Shown here in pieces: positions 26,195-35,975 of a stretch of 64,000 nucleotides of DNA (within the stretch, counting starts at the first letter, position 1; the number at the start of each line of letters is the position of its first letter). The DNA comes from Clostridiaceae bacterium (GTDB lineage: Bacteria > Bacillota > Clostridia > Lachnospirales > Lachnospiraceae). The position numbers were made by a program, and so were the translations under genes. The stretch lies in the NCBI GenBank assembly GCA_910575585.1, contig CAJTGF010000011.1, forward strand, positions 1 to 64,000, written 5' to 3'. The notes under the pieces are model-generated. The model was not told the origin of the DNA and did no database searches. It saw nothing but the letters and a program-made list of their open reading frames with translations.

Positions 26195-28327
26195 TTATTC
26201 CGCCGACGCGCTGTGTCCGGCGATCCGTCCGAAGGTAAATACATCCGCCTCCGCGTTACCGCCCAGGCGGTTGCCGGCGTGGATGCCTCCGGTCACTTCC
26301 CCGGCTGCCCACAACCCAGTGATCGCCTTGCCGTCCTTATTAAGAACGCTTGCGTCCGTATCAATGACGATACCGCCCATGGTATGGTGCAGGGAAGCCT
26401 TTCTTGGTGTAATGCAGATACCAAGAGAAGGATCGCTGTCCACTGCCTCCAGATCAATGCTCCCGGAGATTACCTCTTTGCCGAAGTCGTCATCCTTCTG
26501 CGCCTCCACATATCCGTTGTAAGTCTCGATCACTTCCCTCAGCTGTTCCTCCGTAAACGCCGGGGCATTGCCGCCGATGGCGTTTTTGGTGGCTTCTGCC
26601 GCCTCTGCCAGCGTAGCGCCGTACCAGATCTGATCCGTCTCCCACATGGTCTTTACATCCTTGCCAAAGCACATATCCTCCATGGCAGCGCCTTTGCACA
26701 CGCCGTTATCATCGCCATGGCCTGCATAGATGATGTAGAATACGCCGCCTTCCAGACCAAGGGAAGCCTGTGTCAGCACATCCCTCTCCGCATACTCGTT
26801 GACAAAGCGCTTGCCGTTCCCATCAATCCAGATCTGCTCCGACGCGTCGCCCCAAATACCGTCGGACAGCGTACCCTTAAGAGGTGAAGAGGAAGGCATC
26901 ATCTGAGCGATCTCCATTCCCGTCACGTCAGCGCCCACCGCCTGGGCCATAACGATGCCGTCGCCGGTGTTGGTCCCCACATTAGTGGTCAGCGTGTGGT
27001 CAGACAGATCGTCACCCCAGTACTTGTCATACTCTTTCACCATAGGCGCATTGGCGCAGTAGCCGCCGCTGGCCAGGATCACGCCCTTGGAAGCGTTGAC
27101 TGTGATCTTCGTCCCGTCCGCTTTCACGGCCGAGGCCCCAATAACCCTGCCGCTGTCATCTGTGGTCAGCGCTGTGGCGGCCGTCTCCGTATAGATCGTG
27201 ACTCCGGCCTCCTTGGCAGCCTTCTCAAGCGCGTCAATTAACGGCTTGTCGGCAGACACCGCATGGGTTCTGGGCCACATGGCGCCAAGCACCGTAAACA
27301 CCGTGTCCGACGCCTGGGCTCCCGTCTTGGCGTCAATGCCGATGCTCTCCATCCACTTAAACGTGTCCAGGGAATTTTCTGCCAGAGTCCGGGCCATGTC
27401 GATGTCAGAAGCAACCCAGTTCCCGTCATTTAACTGCCGCAAGCCTCCCACATAGATATGCCACATATGTAAGGTGTTGGAATCAAACCCAGGCATGTCA
27501 ACTCCAGGCTCTTTGCCCTCATTGGCGGCATAAAACGCCTCGATCTCGCTCTGGAGCGTAGTAAGTACTTCCTTCCACTCCGGGAACTGATCCAGCTTTA
27601 AAGCCTCATCCGACGGATCCAGCTTAAAATAACCGTCCATGGTATTTTTCTGAGCAGGAGTCAGGATCATGCCCGCCTGAGCCTCCGGATCCACCGTATT
27701 GTAGGCGCCGCCTGCCATCATGGTGTTGCCTCCAAGGAAAGAGCTCTTTTCCACCAAGATGACATTGGAGCCCTCCTGAGCTGCCGTGATCGCCGCGGAC
27801 AGGCCGGCTCCGCCTCCGCCCACTACCAAAACGTCCGTATCCCAGGTCTCGTCCTGGCCAGCCTGGGCATGGTACTCATTGGCATCCAAAGCCGCCATGT
27901 CAAGTCCTGCCGCCTGAGCCGCCTCACTGCAGGCCCGCATCAGTGCGTTGCTGGCAAAAGTAGCTCCCGTCACCGCGTCCAGCTTGGTGGTCTGGTGTTC
28001 CACCACCTGAGCCGGGATCCGCTCAAAGACAACCCCTGTCAGGCTTGGCGTCTCATGATTCTCCGTGACCTTCACATCCGTAATAACCCCGTTTTCCACA
28101 GTCAGATCCACGGACACGGTCCCCTGCATGCCTGCCGAGGAACCGGAAAACGTCCCGGACACCCCGCTCTCCTTTTCCTCACTCTCCTGGCTGGTCTCGG
28201 CCGCAGTGGTCCCCACGGCTCCCGTCGTCTCCGGCGCCGTGGTGGAATCCGCCGGCGCGGCGGAACATGCTCCCAAGCTGACAGCCATCACCGCCGCCAG
28301 TCCGCAGGAAAAAATCCTTTTTTTCAT
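26195..28327 (-). CDS. Exported FMN/FAD flavoprotein reductase (fumarate reductase/flavocytochrome c-like)
   Basis: A 710-residue lipoprotein with lipobox SLGAC (C21) after a signal peptide and a Thr/Ser-rich linker. An FMN-binding domain follows, with DAVTGAT (117-123), the motif where ApbE attaches FMN to the last Thr. From about residue 164 comes a fumarate reductase-type FAD domain (DVLVVGGGGAGLSAAI, GGNTMMAGGAYN, HTMGGI, GNRLGGNAEADVFTFGRIAG). Such outer-surface reductases pass electrons from the flavin chain to acceptors like fumarate, urocanate or cinnamates in anaerobic respiration; the acceptor here is unknown. The start at 28327 has AAAGGAGAAGAACGGTT before it. The MerR gene is 100 bases upstream on the same strand. 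Confidence 0.9.
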   Translation of the reverse strand: MKKRIFSCGLAAVMAVSLGACSAAPADSTTAPETTGAVGTTAAETSQESEEKESGVSGTFSGSSAGMQGTVSVDLTVENGVITDVKVTENHETPSLTGVVFERIPAQVVEHQTTKLDAVTGATFASNALMRACSEAAQAAGLDMAALDANEYHAQAGQDETWDTDVLVVGGGGAGLSAAITAAQEGSNVILVEKSSFLGGNTMMAGGAYNTVDPEAQAGMILTPAQKNTMDGYFKLDPSDEALKLDQFPEWKEVLTTLQSEIEAFYAANEGKEPGVDMPGFDSNTLHMWHIYVGGLRQLNDGNWVASDIDMARTLAENSLDTFKWMESIGIDAKTGAQASDTVFTVLGAMWPRTHAVSADKPLIDALEKAAKEAGVTIYTETAATALTTDDSGRVIGASAVKADGTKITVNASKGVILASGGYCANAPMVKEYDKYWGDDLSDHTLTTNVGTNTGDGIVMAQAVGADVTGMEIAQMMPSSSPLKGTLSDGIWGDASEQIWIDGNGKRFVNEYAERDVLTQASLGLEGGVFYIIYAGHGDDNGVCKGAAMEDMCFGKDVKTMWETDQIWYGATLAEAAEATKNAIGGNAPAFTEEQLREVIETYNGYVEAQKDDDFGKEVISGSIDLEAVDSDPSLGICITPRKASLHHTMGGIVIDTDASVLNKDGKAITGLWAAGEVTGGIHAGNRLGGNAEADVFTFGRIAGHSASAE

Positions 28328-28427
28328 AACCGTTCTTCTCCTTTCTCTCTCTGCCTTATGGCACAGACAGTTTAAACCTGTAAGCAGCTTACAGGTCAAT
28401 AGAAAAACGGTAATTTTTGTTAAATTA

Positions 28428-29225
28428 TTATCGAAAACAAATCCCCAGAGCAAAACAGTGGACTCTCTTCCCGTCTATGGTATAACCCAGGTACATTCGC
28501 CCCACCGCATCCCCGAACAGTTCCACCCCCTGTCTGTCTGCTTCCCGGAAAATAGGTTCCAGATCTTCACGGGTCAGACAAAAGGGGTCCTCCTTCTCCA
28601 GCCAGATGGTAAGCCGCTCCGCCCCGGCGATCTCAAACGCGGCGCCTTCCAAATCAATCCCGCATTTTCGGCGGTTCTCCTCCAAGATCCCCAGCCCTGA
28701 CTGGACCTGATACCGGACATCCCCAAACAGGCTTTTCTCCGGGATCTTCAAAGCCACATAGGAAAACGGCAGATGCTTTGCCAAGATCCTGGCCGTCTGC
28801 ACCGTCTTTTGGTCTGGCTCCTCATCGGTGCCAAAGGTCCACACCTCATAGTTTTTCTGAAGCCGGAACTTCTCAACCCTGGTCTGCCCCTCCCGAATAT
28901 CCGTAAAATACTGCCGCATCTGCTGCAGCCGCTCCAGCCGCATCTGTTCCAGAGCGATCTGCCTCTCCACTTCCATGATATGGCAGCTAAGCCAGGCATT
29001 GACGTCGCCCAGACGGCAGCCGGAATTGCTCTTTGCGGCCTGGCTGACGGTCATGTCAAAGCTGCGGAACATAAGGGCATTGTAGATGTCCAAAGCATCC
29101 TTTTTGTCATACTCCCGGTAGTTATTCTCCTCCAGCCGTTTCCCGGATATGATCCCGTTCCTGTCATAATAGCGCAGCTTGCTGGCCGGTATCCCCAGCC
29201 GGGCGGAAAATTCATGCACCTTCAT
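28428..29225 (-). CDS. MerR-family transcriptional regulator
   Basis: A 265-residue regulator with the MerR winged helix at the N-terminus (MKVHEFSARLGIPASKLRYYDRNGII cut at residue 26; key pattern KLRYYDRNG), a dimer helix at about 80-115, and a GyrI-like effector domain behind it (about 120-265). Members of this type often bind small aromatic or cationic compounds. Its ATG overlaps the stop of the LprI-like gene by four bases (ATGA), so they form one transcript. It may control the flavoprotein gene that follows, which is inference from neighbourhood. Confidence 0.88.
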   Translation of the reverse strand: MKVHEFSARLGIPASKLRYYDRNGIISGKRLEENNYREYDKKDALDIYNALMFRSFDMTVSQAAKSNSGCRLGDVNAWLSCHIMEVERQIALEQMRLERLQQMRQYFTDIREGQTRVEKFRLQKNYEVWTFGTDEEPDQKTVQTARILAKHLPFSYVALKIPEKSLFGDVRYQVQSGLGILEENRRKCGIDLEGAAFEIAGAERLTIWLEKEDPFCLTREDLEPIFREADRQGVELFGDAVGRMYLGYTIDGKRVHCFALGICFR

Positions 29226-30049
29226 GGCTCCAGCACCTGGCCATACCGCTCCGCCAGTTCATAAGCCCTCTTCCTGGTGGACTCCACAAGGGAGAACGTG
29301 TACTCAATGCTTTCGTTTGAACTGCCGGCGGACTTTTTGGCAGCCTCCATGGCAAGGACATCCCGCTCCTTTAGCCACTCCCGCTCCTCCTTTACCAGCG
29401 CCTCCGACTCCTCCTTCTCCAGCCTTTCCAGGATGGCGTTGTAGATATCATTAAGCTCGCTGTCCCAAAGCTTCAGTTCATTGGCTGCCGCCGACTTTAC
29501 CGAGGCGTTTACATTGGCTCCTGGCTGATTCTCCCGGTTTTTCTGGATCTGGCTGTCCAGATCCTGAAGCCGCTTCACATAATAAGGCACCGGATCCTGG
29601 CCAGGCTCCTCTACGGCAGACAGCTTTGCCGTCCCCCAGGTGTCCTCCTGTGACGGCTGAAGGCCGGCCGCAGGCGAAACTACCGCCGGCTCCGTCTCCA
29701 GAGCCGCCTCCTGAACTCCATCCTCCGGTTCTCCTTCCAGGATGATCAAGCCGGCAGCCATATCCGCGCCTCCCTCCTCATCCCCAAGCCCTGCCGTCCG
29801 TTCCCCCTGCCGCTCTGCGGCGCCGCCGCTTTTAGCGTCCTCTTCTTGTGTTTGTATCTCTGTCAGAAAAGAGGACTTGGCCGCCATAGACATCTCGTCG
29901 GACACAGACTGGGCTTTTGGGGCATCCGCAGTAACCTGTTCCTGATCCTTTGGGCTGTTCTTCTCTATAAAATTATGGGTTCCTGTTGTGATCATCATTC
30001 CAATGAGCAAAATGACTGCCAGTGAGATCATGACTCCTTTATTTTTCAT
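29222..30049 (-). CDS. Membrane-anchored protein with C-terminal LprI-like (DUF1311) domain
   Basis: A 275-residue protein with one N-terminal membrane helix (about 6-24, VMISLAVILLIGMMI) and a long acidic, low-complexity outer stretch (about 30-165). The C-terminal 85 residues match the LprI/DUF1311 pattern: ELKLWDSELNDIYNAILERL, then KEEREWLKERDVLAMEAAKK, GSSNESIEYTFSLVESTRKRAYEL, with the usual cysteines absent. LprI proteins inhibit lysozyme in mycobacteria; here only the fold is suggested. The start is the ATG at 30049 after AAAGGAATGATCCCA. It is coupled to the MerR gene. Confidence 0.72.
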   Translation of the reverse strand: MKNKGVMISLAVILLIGMMITTGTHNFIEKNSPKDQEQVTADAPKAQSVSDEMSMAAKSSFLTEIQTQEEDAKSGGAAERQGERTAGLGDEEGGADMAAGLIILEGEPEDGVQEAALETEPAVVSPAAGLQPSQEDTWGTAKLSAVEEPGQDPVPYYVKRLQDLDSQIQKNRENQPGANVNASVKSAAANELKLWDSELNDIYNAILERLEKEESEALVKEEREWLKERDVLAMEAAKKSAGSSNESIEYTFSLVESTRKRAYELAERYGQVLEP

Positions 30050-30187
30050 TGGGATCATTCCTTTATTCTGTGATAACCTTAACATATCACAATCCGGCTC
30101 CAAATGGAATAGGCATACAGAATTAGTAATATATTGTAAGATTTAATTAAAAATTTTACGCCTGGTAAACAAATACCACCTCAAAGC

Positions 30188-30214
30188 CAAAACCCGGCCC
30201 TAAAACGGGCCGGG
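30188..30214 (-). terminator. Terminator of the beta-CASP nuclease gene
   Basis: CCCGGCCC (30193-30200) and GGGCCGGG (30207-30214) form a perfect 8-bp stem with a six-base loop; TTTTGG follows on the minus strand. It stands 25 bases past the stop codon. Confidence 0.8.
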
Positions 30215-30238
30215 CTCACAGATCTCAAAATCACACCC

Positions 30239-31840
30239 CTATCTGTCCCACTTATCACACAATGCATGGACTTGATCCGCAAATCTGGCCAGATCCTTGT
30301 TGGCCCCTCCCTCGTTGCGGAGGATGACCCTGGAAAGCCGCTCCCCTGCAGCCACCAAACGGGCAAATACGGAATCAGACCGCTTTCTGGCCGCCGTAAC
30401 CTTGGCAACCGGGATCCCCTCGGTCTGCACCTCCCACTGGCCGCTTGCCAGATCAAACACCGAACCGCTAAAGGGCGCCGACGCCGTCAGTCCCAGCTCT
30501 TTTGTCAGCCGCTCCGCGAATATATCGCAGACCGCGTCATCCCCGTGGACCGCAAAGACCATCTTGGGCTTTTCCTTAAACGCCCCGATCCATTTCAACA
30601 GGCCGTGGACGTCCGCGTGGCTGCTAAGGCCCTGGATCATCTCGATATGGGCCCTGACGTCAATGGTCTCCCCAAAAAGCTTCACCGAGGTGGCGCCGTC
30701 GATCAGGCTCCGTCCCAAAGTGGCCTCCGCCTGGTACCCTGCAAACACGATAGAGCTTTCCGGATACCACAAGTTATGCTTTAAGTGATGGCGGATACGC
30801 CCTGCGTCGCACATGCCCGAAGCGGAGATGATAACCTTGGGATTGGAAGTAAAGTTGATGGCCTTGGACTCCTCGCTGGTCACCGACAGCTTCAGTCCCT
30901 TAAAATCAATGGGGTTGATCCCCTGCTTCACCAATTCCCTGGTCTCATCGTCAAAACACTGGAGCAGGTTCTTTTTAAAGATGTTGGTGGCCTCCACCGC
31001 AAGGGGACTGTCCACGTACACCTCAAACCCCTCGTGGCCGAAGATCCTATGCTCCTCCTTAATCTTCTTGATAAAATACAATAGCTCCTGGGTACGGCCC
31101 ACGGCAAAGGCCGGGATCACCACGTTGCCGCCCCGGTCCAACGTGGTCTGGATGATCCGGGCCAGCTCGTCGATATGTCCCATGACCGCGTCATGCTCCC
31201 GGTTCCCGTAGGTACACTCCATGACCACGTAGTCCGCTTCCTCGATGTAATCCGGATCCCGGGTGAGAGGCTTGTTGGTGTTGCCGATATCCCCAGAGAA
31301 CACGATCTTCTTCACCACGTCTTCCTCATGGCACCACACCTCAATGGACGCGGACCCCAGAAGATGACCGGCATCCGTAAAGCGGATGGTAATATCGTCA
31401 TTGAGCTTGATCTTCTCCCCGTAGTCAAACGTAGTCAGATGGCCCAAAGCCCCCTGAGCGTCCTCCATGGTGTACAGCGGCGTCACCTCCGGCTTTCCGG
31501 CGCGTCTGGCCTTCCGGTTCTTCCACTCCGCCTCCATCTCCTGGATGTGGGCCGAATCCCTTAACATGATCTGGCACAGATCCCCGGTGGCGCAGGTAGT
31601 CACGATCTCCCCCCGAAATCCCCTGGCGTACAAAAGGGGGATGCATCCCGCGTGATCAATGTGGGCGTGGGTCAAAAGAACATAGTCCAGATCCCCGCAG
31701 GCCACAGGCAGATCCGCGTTCTCAAACCGGTTGATCCCCTGCTCCATGCCGTAGTCCACCACCAGCTTCGTATTGCCGCACTCCACATAATGACAGCTTC
31801 CGGTTACCTCATGGTCCGCGCCGATGAACATTAATTTCAT
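30239..31840 (-). CDS. MBL-fold RNA metallo-hydrolase with beta-CASP domain
   Basis: A 533-residue zinc-dependent nuclease of the beta-CASP group (CPSF73/Ysh1-like), acting on RNA in the cytoplasm. Metal motifs: HAHIDHAG near residue 60, DAGHLLGSASIEV with the histidine ligand, FSGDIGN, and SSHADVHGL near the C-terminus. The beta-CASP part includes VVIPAFAVGRTQELLYFI and ISASGMCDAGRIRHHL. The C-terminal 60 residues form a helical extension outside the core. AAGGAGGTACGGC precedes the ATG. It is a single gene with its own terminator. Distinct from RNase J by its lack of that C-terminal domain. Confidence 0.9.
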   Translation of the reverse strand: MKLMFIGADHEVTGSCHYVECGNTKLVVDYGMEQGINRFENADLPVACGDLDYVLLTHAHIDHAGCIPLLYARGFRGEIVTTCATGDLCQIMLRDSAHIQEMEAEWKNRKARRAGKPEVTPLYTMEDAQGALGHLTTFDYGEKIKLNDDITIRFTDAGHLLGSASIEVWCHEEDVVKKIVFSGDIGNTNKPLTRDPDYIEEADYVVMECTYGNREHDAVMGHIDELARIIQTTLDRGGNVVIPAFAVGRTQELLYFIKKIKEEHRIFGHEGFEVYVDSPLAVEATNIFKKNLLQCFDDETRELVKQGINPIDFKGLKLSVTSEESKAINFTSNPKVIISASGMCDAGRIRHHLKHNLWYPESSIVFAGYQAEATLGRSLIDGATSVKLFGETIDVRAHIEMIQGLSSHADVHGLLKWIGAFKEKPKMVFAVHGDDAVCDIFAERLTKELGLTASAPFSGSVFDLASGQWEVQTEGIPVAKVTAARKRSDSVFARLVAAGERLSRVILRNEGGANKDLARFADQVHALCDKWDR

Positions 31841-31968
31841 GCCGTACCTCCTTTTTCATTTGTCTTAATATTAGAAAAATTTCCAGATTTTAATACAATT
31901 ATCTTACCATATTTCAGTCAATATTTCAATCGTCCAGAAAATATTTTCTAATTTCATCCGCCTGTTTT

Positions 31969-32709
31969 TCACTCAAACCGGACGATCTCCTTCTTCAGCC
32001 GCTTCATGATCTTCTTCTCCAGCCTGGAGATATACGACTGTGAGATCCCCAAAAGATCCGCCACCTCCTTCTGGGTCATCTCCTCCCCGTCCTCGCTGTG
32101 GAGCCCGTAGCGAAGTTCCACGATCTTGCGCTCCCTGGGGCTTAACCGGCTGATGGCCAGATTCAGAAGATCTTTCTCCGTCTCATACTCCAGATCACGG
32201 TAGATCACATCCTCCTCCGTCCCCAAAATATCCGACAAAAGCAGTTCATTTCCGTCCCAGTCCACATTTAACGGCTCGTCAATGGACACCTCCATCTTTG
32301 TCTTGTTGTTTCTCCTTAAATACATAAGAATCTCATTTTCAATACACCTGGACGCATACGTGGCCAGCTTAATATTCTTACCCGGGTTAAACGTATTGAT
32401 CGCCTTAATAAGCCCGATGGTGCCGATGGATATCAGATCCTCCACCCCCACGCTGGTATTGTCAAACTTCTTGGCAATGTACACCACCAGACGCAGATTA
32501 TGTTCGATCAGCGCCGATTTGGCCTCCCCTTCCTCCCCTGTCCCCAGCTTTCCGATGAGCCTGGCCTCCTCCTCGTTGTCCAGAGGGGCCGGCAGAATGT
32601 CCGCTCCGCCGATATAATGCACCTCGCCCTCCCGCTGGAACAACATGGTGCGAAAGCTGGGCACGGTTTTAAACTGAAAACGATTTGGTATGGATACTTT
32701 AATGACCAC
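31969..32709 (-). CDS. sigE: Sporulation sigma factor SigE (pro-sigma-E)
   Basis: Directs mother-cell transcription early in sporulation. Region 2 motifs [35 protein letters not shown] (cut; key [13 protein letters not shown]) and region 4 [12 protein letters not shown]...[22 protein letters not shown] are clear. I choose the GTG at 32709, with AAGGAGGAATTGCAA directly upstream, giving 246 residues; an ATG 45 bases earlier has only a weak site. The first roughly 30 residues before VHYIGG are the pro-sequence removed by SpoIIGA. The gene overlaps the end of spoIIGA by 11 bases. Confidence 0.95.
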   Translation of the reverse strand: MVIKVSIPNRFQFKTVPSFRTMLFQREGEVHYIGGADILPAPLDNEEEARLIGKLGTGEEGEAKSALIEHNLRLVVYIAKKFDNTSVGVEDLISIGTIGLIKAINTFNPGKNIKLATYASRCIENEILMYLRRNNKTKMEVSIDEPLNVDWDGNELLLSDILGTEEDVIYRDLEYETEKDLLNLAISRLSPRERKIVELRYGLHSEDGEEMTQKEVADLLGISQSYISRLEKKIMKRLKKEIVRFE

Positions 32710-33571
32710 TTGCAATTCCTCCTTTTTTGTCTTCCCTGACAGCAGTTTCCCCATAAAGAAGCACCTGATACGTCCCTTTTTTCGAAAGCCCGTAAGGCGC
32801 CTTCCCGATCCAGGGACCGTCGATCCTCACTGTGCCCCAAAGACATTCGATCTCCATCTTCTCGATCTTCACACCCTCCATCACGCCATGAGGGCTGCCG
32901 ATGGTGTGAAAAGGGATCACATCCCTCTCCCCTTTTGAATCCCGAAACAAGTCAAAAACCTGTTTCGTCACGATCTGTACCCCCTCGCCGCTTTTGGGCC
33001 TTGTAAGGCAGTTTCCCGTATCCAGATACCCGGTAACTCTTACCTTCACCGCCCCGTCTATAAGGGTCAAAGCGTACAGATTCCTTCTCTCTCTTCGCGC
33101 CTCCTCCCCGAACTGCCACAGCCCCTGGACAAAAAAAACGATCCCTGCCGCAAAAAATCCCCAGGCAAGCAGAGGCAGTCCATATCTGCCCTCTCCCAAA
33201 AACACCATTAAACCATAGGCGCCTGCCATGATATAGCCCAACACAAGCTCCATGGCTCCGCCTGCCATGACGGCCAGAATAAAAAGCGTCCCTGTCTCCT
33301 TAACAAACTCCCGCCATCCCGTCCATCCAAAAGCCCCCAGCACCATGGCGCAGGCCCCCAAAAGGGACAGGATGGCAAAAAGAGATCCTGGGATGCGCAG
33401 GCTTAAGGCTAAAACCTCCAGACAGCCCCAAATCCCTCCCAGAACCGCTCCAAGACCAAGACGCTTCCATGAGACCGATCTCCGCAAAACTTTTTTTAAA
33501 AGTGCGAGCAAAAGCAGATCCATGAAAAAATTCACAAAAAAAATACTATCTATGTACAGGTCAAGACCCAC
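32699..33571 (-). CDS. spoIIGA: Sigma-E processing peptidase SpoIIGA
   Basis: Membrane aspartic protease that cleaves pro-SigE after asymmetric septation. The 290-residue protein has five membrane helices in its first 150 residues (start [18 protein letters not shown]) and a cytoplasmic protease half with the catalytic Asp in GYLDTGN. The GTG at 33571 is the best start, with GGGAGGTGAGAAC somewhat far upstream. It is first in the spoIIGA-sigE operon. Confidence 0.94.
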   Translation of the reverse strand: MGLDLYIDSIFFVNFFMDLLLLALLKKVLRRSVSWKRLGLGAVLGGIWGCLEVLALSLRIPGSLFAILSLLGACAMVLGAFGWTGWREFVKETGTLFILAVMAGGAMELVLGYIMAGAYGLMVFLGEGRYGLPLLAWGFFAAGIVFFVQGLWQFGEEARRERRNLYALTLIDGAVKVRVTGYLDTGNCLTRPKSGEGVQIVTKQVFDLFRDSKGERDVIPFHTIGSPHGVMEGVKIEKMEIECLWGTVRIDGPWIGKAPYGLSKKGTYQVLLYGETAVREDKKGGIASGH

Positions 33572-33604
33572 GCACCTGTTCTCACCTCCCGCCTTACAAC
33601 ACCC

Positions 33605-33637
33605 ATTATAAAAAATTATGCCTGGGAAATTTGTCAG
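33605..33637 (-). promoter_or_regulatory. Candidate Spo0A-dependent spoIIG promoter
   Basis: On the minus strand CTGACA (33632-33637) and TATAAT (33605-33610) are 21 bases apart. The wide spacing recalls the B. subtilis spoIIG promoter, a sigma-A promoter with an unusually long spacer that needs Spo0A. TGTCAGA, an imperfect 0A-box, overlaps the -35 on the other strand, and TGTCATT lies further upstream. Start of transcription would be about 25 bases before the spoIIGA GTG. Confidence 0.5.
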
Positions 33638-33730
33638 AAACAGGGAAAACCCCAGAAAAATTTATCGTGAAAATCAGTCAGAAAATGACAAGAGAACTTT
33701 GCCCCGGTTCCGGGCTTATGATATGGACAC

Positions 33731-33785
33731 AAAAAGGACATCATAAAACACCCGGACATTCCCGGTGCTCTATGATATCCTTTTT
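33731..33785 (-). terminator. Terminator after ftsZ
   Basis: On the minus strand AAAAAGGATATCATA pairs with TATGATGTCCTTTTT, with an inner CACCGG/CCGGGTG stem, followed by T5. It lies 30 bases beyond the ftsZ stop and closes the dcw cluster. Positions 33638-33730 hold the upstream part of the spoIIG promoter. Confidence 0.85.
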
Positions 33786-33814
33786 ATCTGTTATCTGAAA
33801 ACTCTGCCGTGCTG

Positions 33815-35098
33815 CTATCTTCGGTTGTTATTATTTCTTAAAAAATCCGGTATGCTGATATCTTTTACATTCACATTGGGCCGGTAGCCAGTTCCCTGCT
33901 GGGGAGGCATGGGGTTTGGACCAGGCTGCTGTCCGCCTATGCCCATATTCCCGCCCTGAGGAGGCATAGGTCTTTGATTCCCTCCGGGAACCGCGCGAAG
34001 GGGAGGCTGACCCTGGGGAATCACGGGACGTCCCGTGTTCTGGCCCTGGTTCTGGACTGTGGCCGCTGCCTCTGCCTGCGCTTTCTGCCGGTTAAAGGAA
34101 TTAAATCCTGACATAGCGCCTGACACGCCTGTCCCCGCGGAAGGCACATGGCCGTCTAGACCGGTGGCGATGACGGTGATGACCGCCTCGTCCTGGGCGC
34201 TCTCATCGTACATGGCGCCGAAGATAATATTGGCCTCTTCCCCTGCCATATCCTGGACAAAGCTTGCCGCCTCGTTGGCCTCGATCAGACTGATATCCCC
34301 GGATATATTGATGATCACGTGGGAGGCTCCCTCGATGGTAGTCTCCAAAAGCGGACTGGACACAGCCTGCTTTACGGCCTCCAGCGCCTTCTCGTCCCCC
34401 TTGGCCCTGCCGATGCCGATATGGGCGATGCCCTTATCGATCATAACGGTCTGAACATCCGCGAAATCCAGGTTAATGAGACCAGGCACATTAATCAGGT
34501 CCGTGATCCCCTGGACGGCCTGCTGGAGCACCTCGTCGGCCTTCTTTAAAGCGTCCGGCATGGTGGTCCTGCGGTCCACGATCTCCAAAAGCTTGTCGTT
34601 AGGGATAACGATAAGGGTGTCCACGCTTTCCTTAAGGCGCTCGATCCCCTGGAGGGCGTTGGTCATACGGGTCCTGGCTTCGAACTTAAAGGGCTTTGTC
34701 ACCACGCCTACCGTAAGGATGCCCATATCCTTGGCAATGCGGGCCACAACAGGGGCCGCTCCCGTGCCGGTGCCGCCTCCCATGCCGCAGGTGACGAACA
34801 CCATGTCCGCCCCTTTCAGCGCCTGGGCCAGCTCCTCGGAGCTTTCCTCAGCCGCCTTCTCGCCGATATCCGGCCTGGCTCCGGCTCCCAGTCCTTTGGT
34901 AAGCTTCTCACCGATCTGCATGGCTGTGGGAGCTTTGCAGAAGCCAAGGGCCTGCTTGTCCGTGTTGACCCCGATAAACTCAACTCCCGCGATATTCTCG
35001 TCAATCATGCGGTTCACCGCGTTATTCCCTGCGCCGCCTACGCCCACTACTATGATCCGCGCCGTATTCTCGGCCTCATTTATCTTAATCTCTAACAA
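33815..35098 (-). CDS. ftsZ: Cell division protein FtsZ
   Basis: Tubulin-like GTPase that forms the Z ring. The 427-residue protein has [11 protein letters not shown] at the N-terminus, the tubulin signature [11 protein letters not shown], and [13 protein letters not shown]. After about residue 320 comes a linker rich in Gln, Pro and Gly ([18 protein letters not shown]), then the conserved C-terminal peptide [15 protein letters not shown] that binds membrane tethers. AAGGAGGAAATATCTTG precedes the ATG. It has its own promoter, 104-132 bases upstream, besides readthrough from ftsQ. Confidence 0.97.
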   Translation of the reverse strand: MLEIKINEAENTARIIVVGVGGAGNNAVNRMIDENIAGVEFIGVNTDKQALGFCKAPTAMQIGEKLTKGLGAGARPDIGEKAAEESSEELAQALKGADMVFVTCGMGGGTGTGAAPVVARIAKDMGILTVGVVTKPFKFEARTRMTNALQGIERLKESVDTLIVIPNDKLLEIVDRRTTMPDALKKADEVLQQAVQGITDLINVPGLINLDFADVQTVMIDKGIAHIGIGRAKGDEKALEAVKQAVSSPLLETTIEGASHVIINISGDISLIEANEAASFVQDMAGEEANIIFGAMYDESAQDEAVITVIATGLDGHVPSAGTGVSGAMSGFNSFNRQKAQAEAAATVQNQGQNTGRPVIPQGQPPLRAVPGGNQRPMPPQGGNMGIGGQQPGPNPMPPQQGTGYRPNVNVKDISIPDFLRNNNNRR

Positions 35099-35201
35099 GA
35101 TATTTCCTCCTTCAACCTATCGATAATCTCTGCTTTTCCCTATGTAGACCAAATCCCTGCTGTCCCCCTTATACTGTCTATCGGAAACAAACCTACCTAA
35201 T

Positions 35202-35230
35202 ACTATATTTTATTTCCACTAAAATATCAA
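35202..35230 (-). promoter_or_regulatory. ftsZ promoter
   Basis: TTGATA (35225-35230), 17 bases, TATAGT (35202-35207) on the minus strand, in the AT-rich gap between ftsQ and ftsZ. It would give ftsZ a leader of about 97 bases and expression independent of the rest of the cluster. Confidence 0.7.
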
Positions 35231-35246
35231 CTGTTTTTTTAACTTT

Positions 35247-35975
35247 TTACGACTTCTTCTTAAAGGTGTAGGCCATCTGGTTATTGGCCGGGTCATAGGT
35301 GTCAAGATACAGAGTCCCTTTCAGTCCCTCAAGCTCCGGCATCATATTGGACAGCCGCAGGATCTTCCCGTCAATGTTGGACTTGTCCCCTAAAATCACC
35401 TCCAGATCATCCATATACAGAGTCGCGTCCCCCTTCTTGTCGTACTGGATCCGGTTCACCTTCAGGTCATGGGTGGATAACACCTGGGTCAGGATCAGGA
35501 TCTGCCCGAAAATAGCCTCATCCGCCACAGGAAGGGGCTTGTGCAGCACGATCTGCCCAAATTCCAGCCCCGCGATCCTGGGGATGCCCTCCACCTCCCT
35601 GTTGGCGCTCTCCACGATAATGCCGTCCTTATCAAAATACATGCAGCTGCTCATGTAAGTCACATAGCCTACCACGCTTTTTTCATGGACAATAATCTCC
35701 ACCTCAAAAGGTCCCCGAAACACCAGCTGATAGTCCTCCACAAAGGGGATCTGCTGGTGCTCTGTCAATTTATCCTTTCCATAGCAGTACAGCGTGTTCC
35801 AATCCGCCTTGGTCCGAAAGATCATATCCACCAGCTCCTGGCTGGCGTACCGTTTGTTGCCGCTTACTTTCACCTGACGGATGGTAAGCGACATGGCGGC
35901 GATCCCCAGGATCAACCCTGCGGCCGCCAGAGCCAAAATGACGGCTCTGGGTCTTTTCATCTTAAATTTCCTCAT
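35247..35975 (-). CDS. ftsQ: Cell division protein FtsQ/DivIB
   Basis: Bitopic divisome protein linking FtsL and the septal synthase. The 242-residue protein has a short basic N-terminus, one membrane helix (about 12-32, AVILALAAAGLILGIAAM) and a POTRA domain starting IRQVKVSGNKRYASQELVDMIF. The ATG at 35975 follows GGAGAGAATC and overlaps the murA stop by four bases (ATGA), so an upstream longer frame is rejected. The C-terminal beta domain has the FtsQ-type YLDTYDPANNQMAYTF end. Confidence 0.9.
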   Translation of the reverse strand: MRKFKMKRPRAVILALAAAGLILGIAAMSLTIRQVKVSGNKRYASQELVDMIFRTKADWNTLYCYGKDKLTEHQQIPFVEDYQLVFRGPFEVEIIVHEKSVVGYVTYMSSCMYFDKDGIIVESANREVEGIPRIAGLEFGQIVLHKPLPVADEAIFGQILILTQVLSTHDLKVNRIQYDKKGDATLYMDDLEVILGDKSNIDGKILRLSNMMPELEGLKGTLYLDTYDPANNQMAYTFKKKS

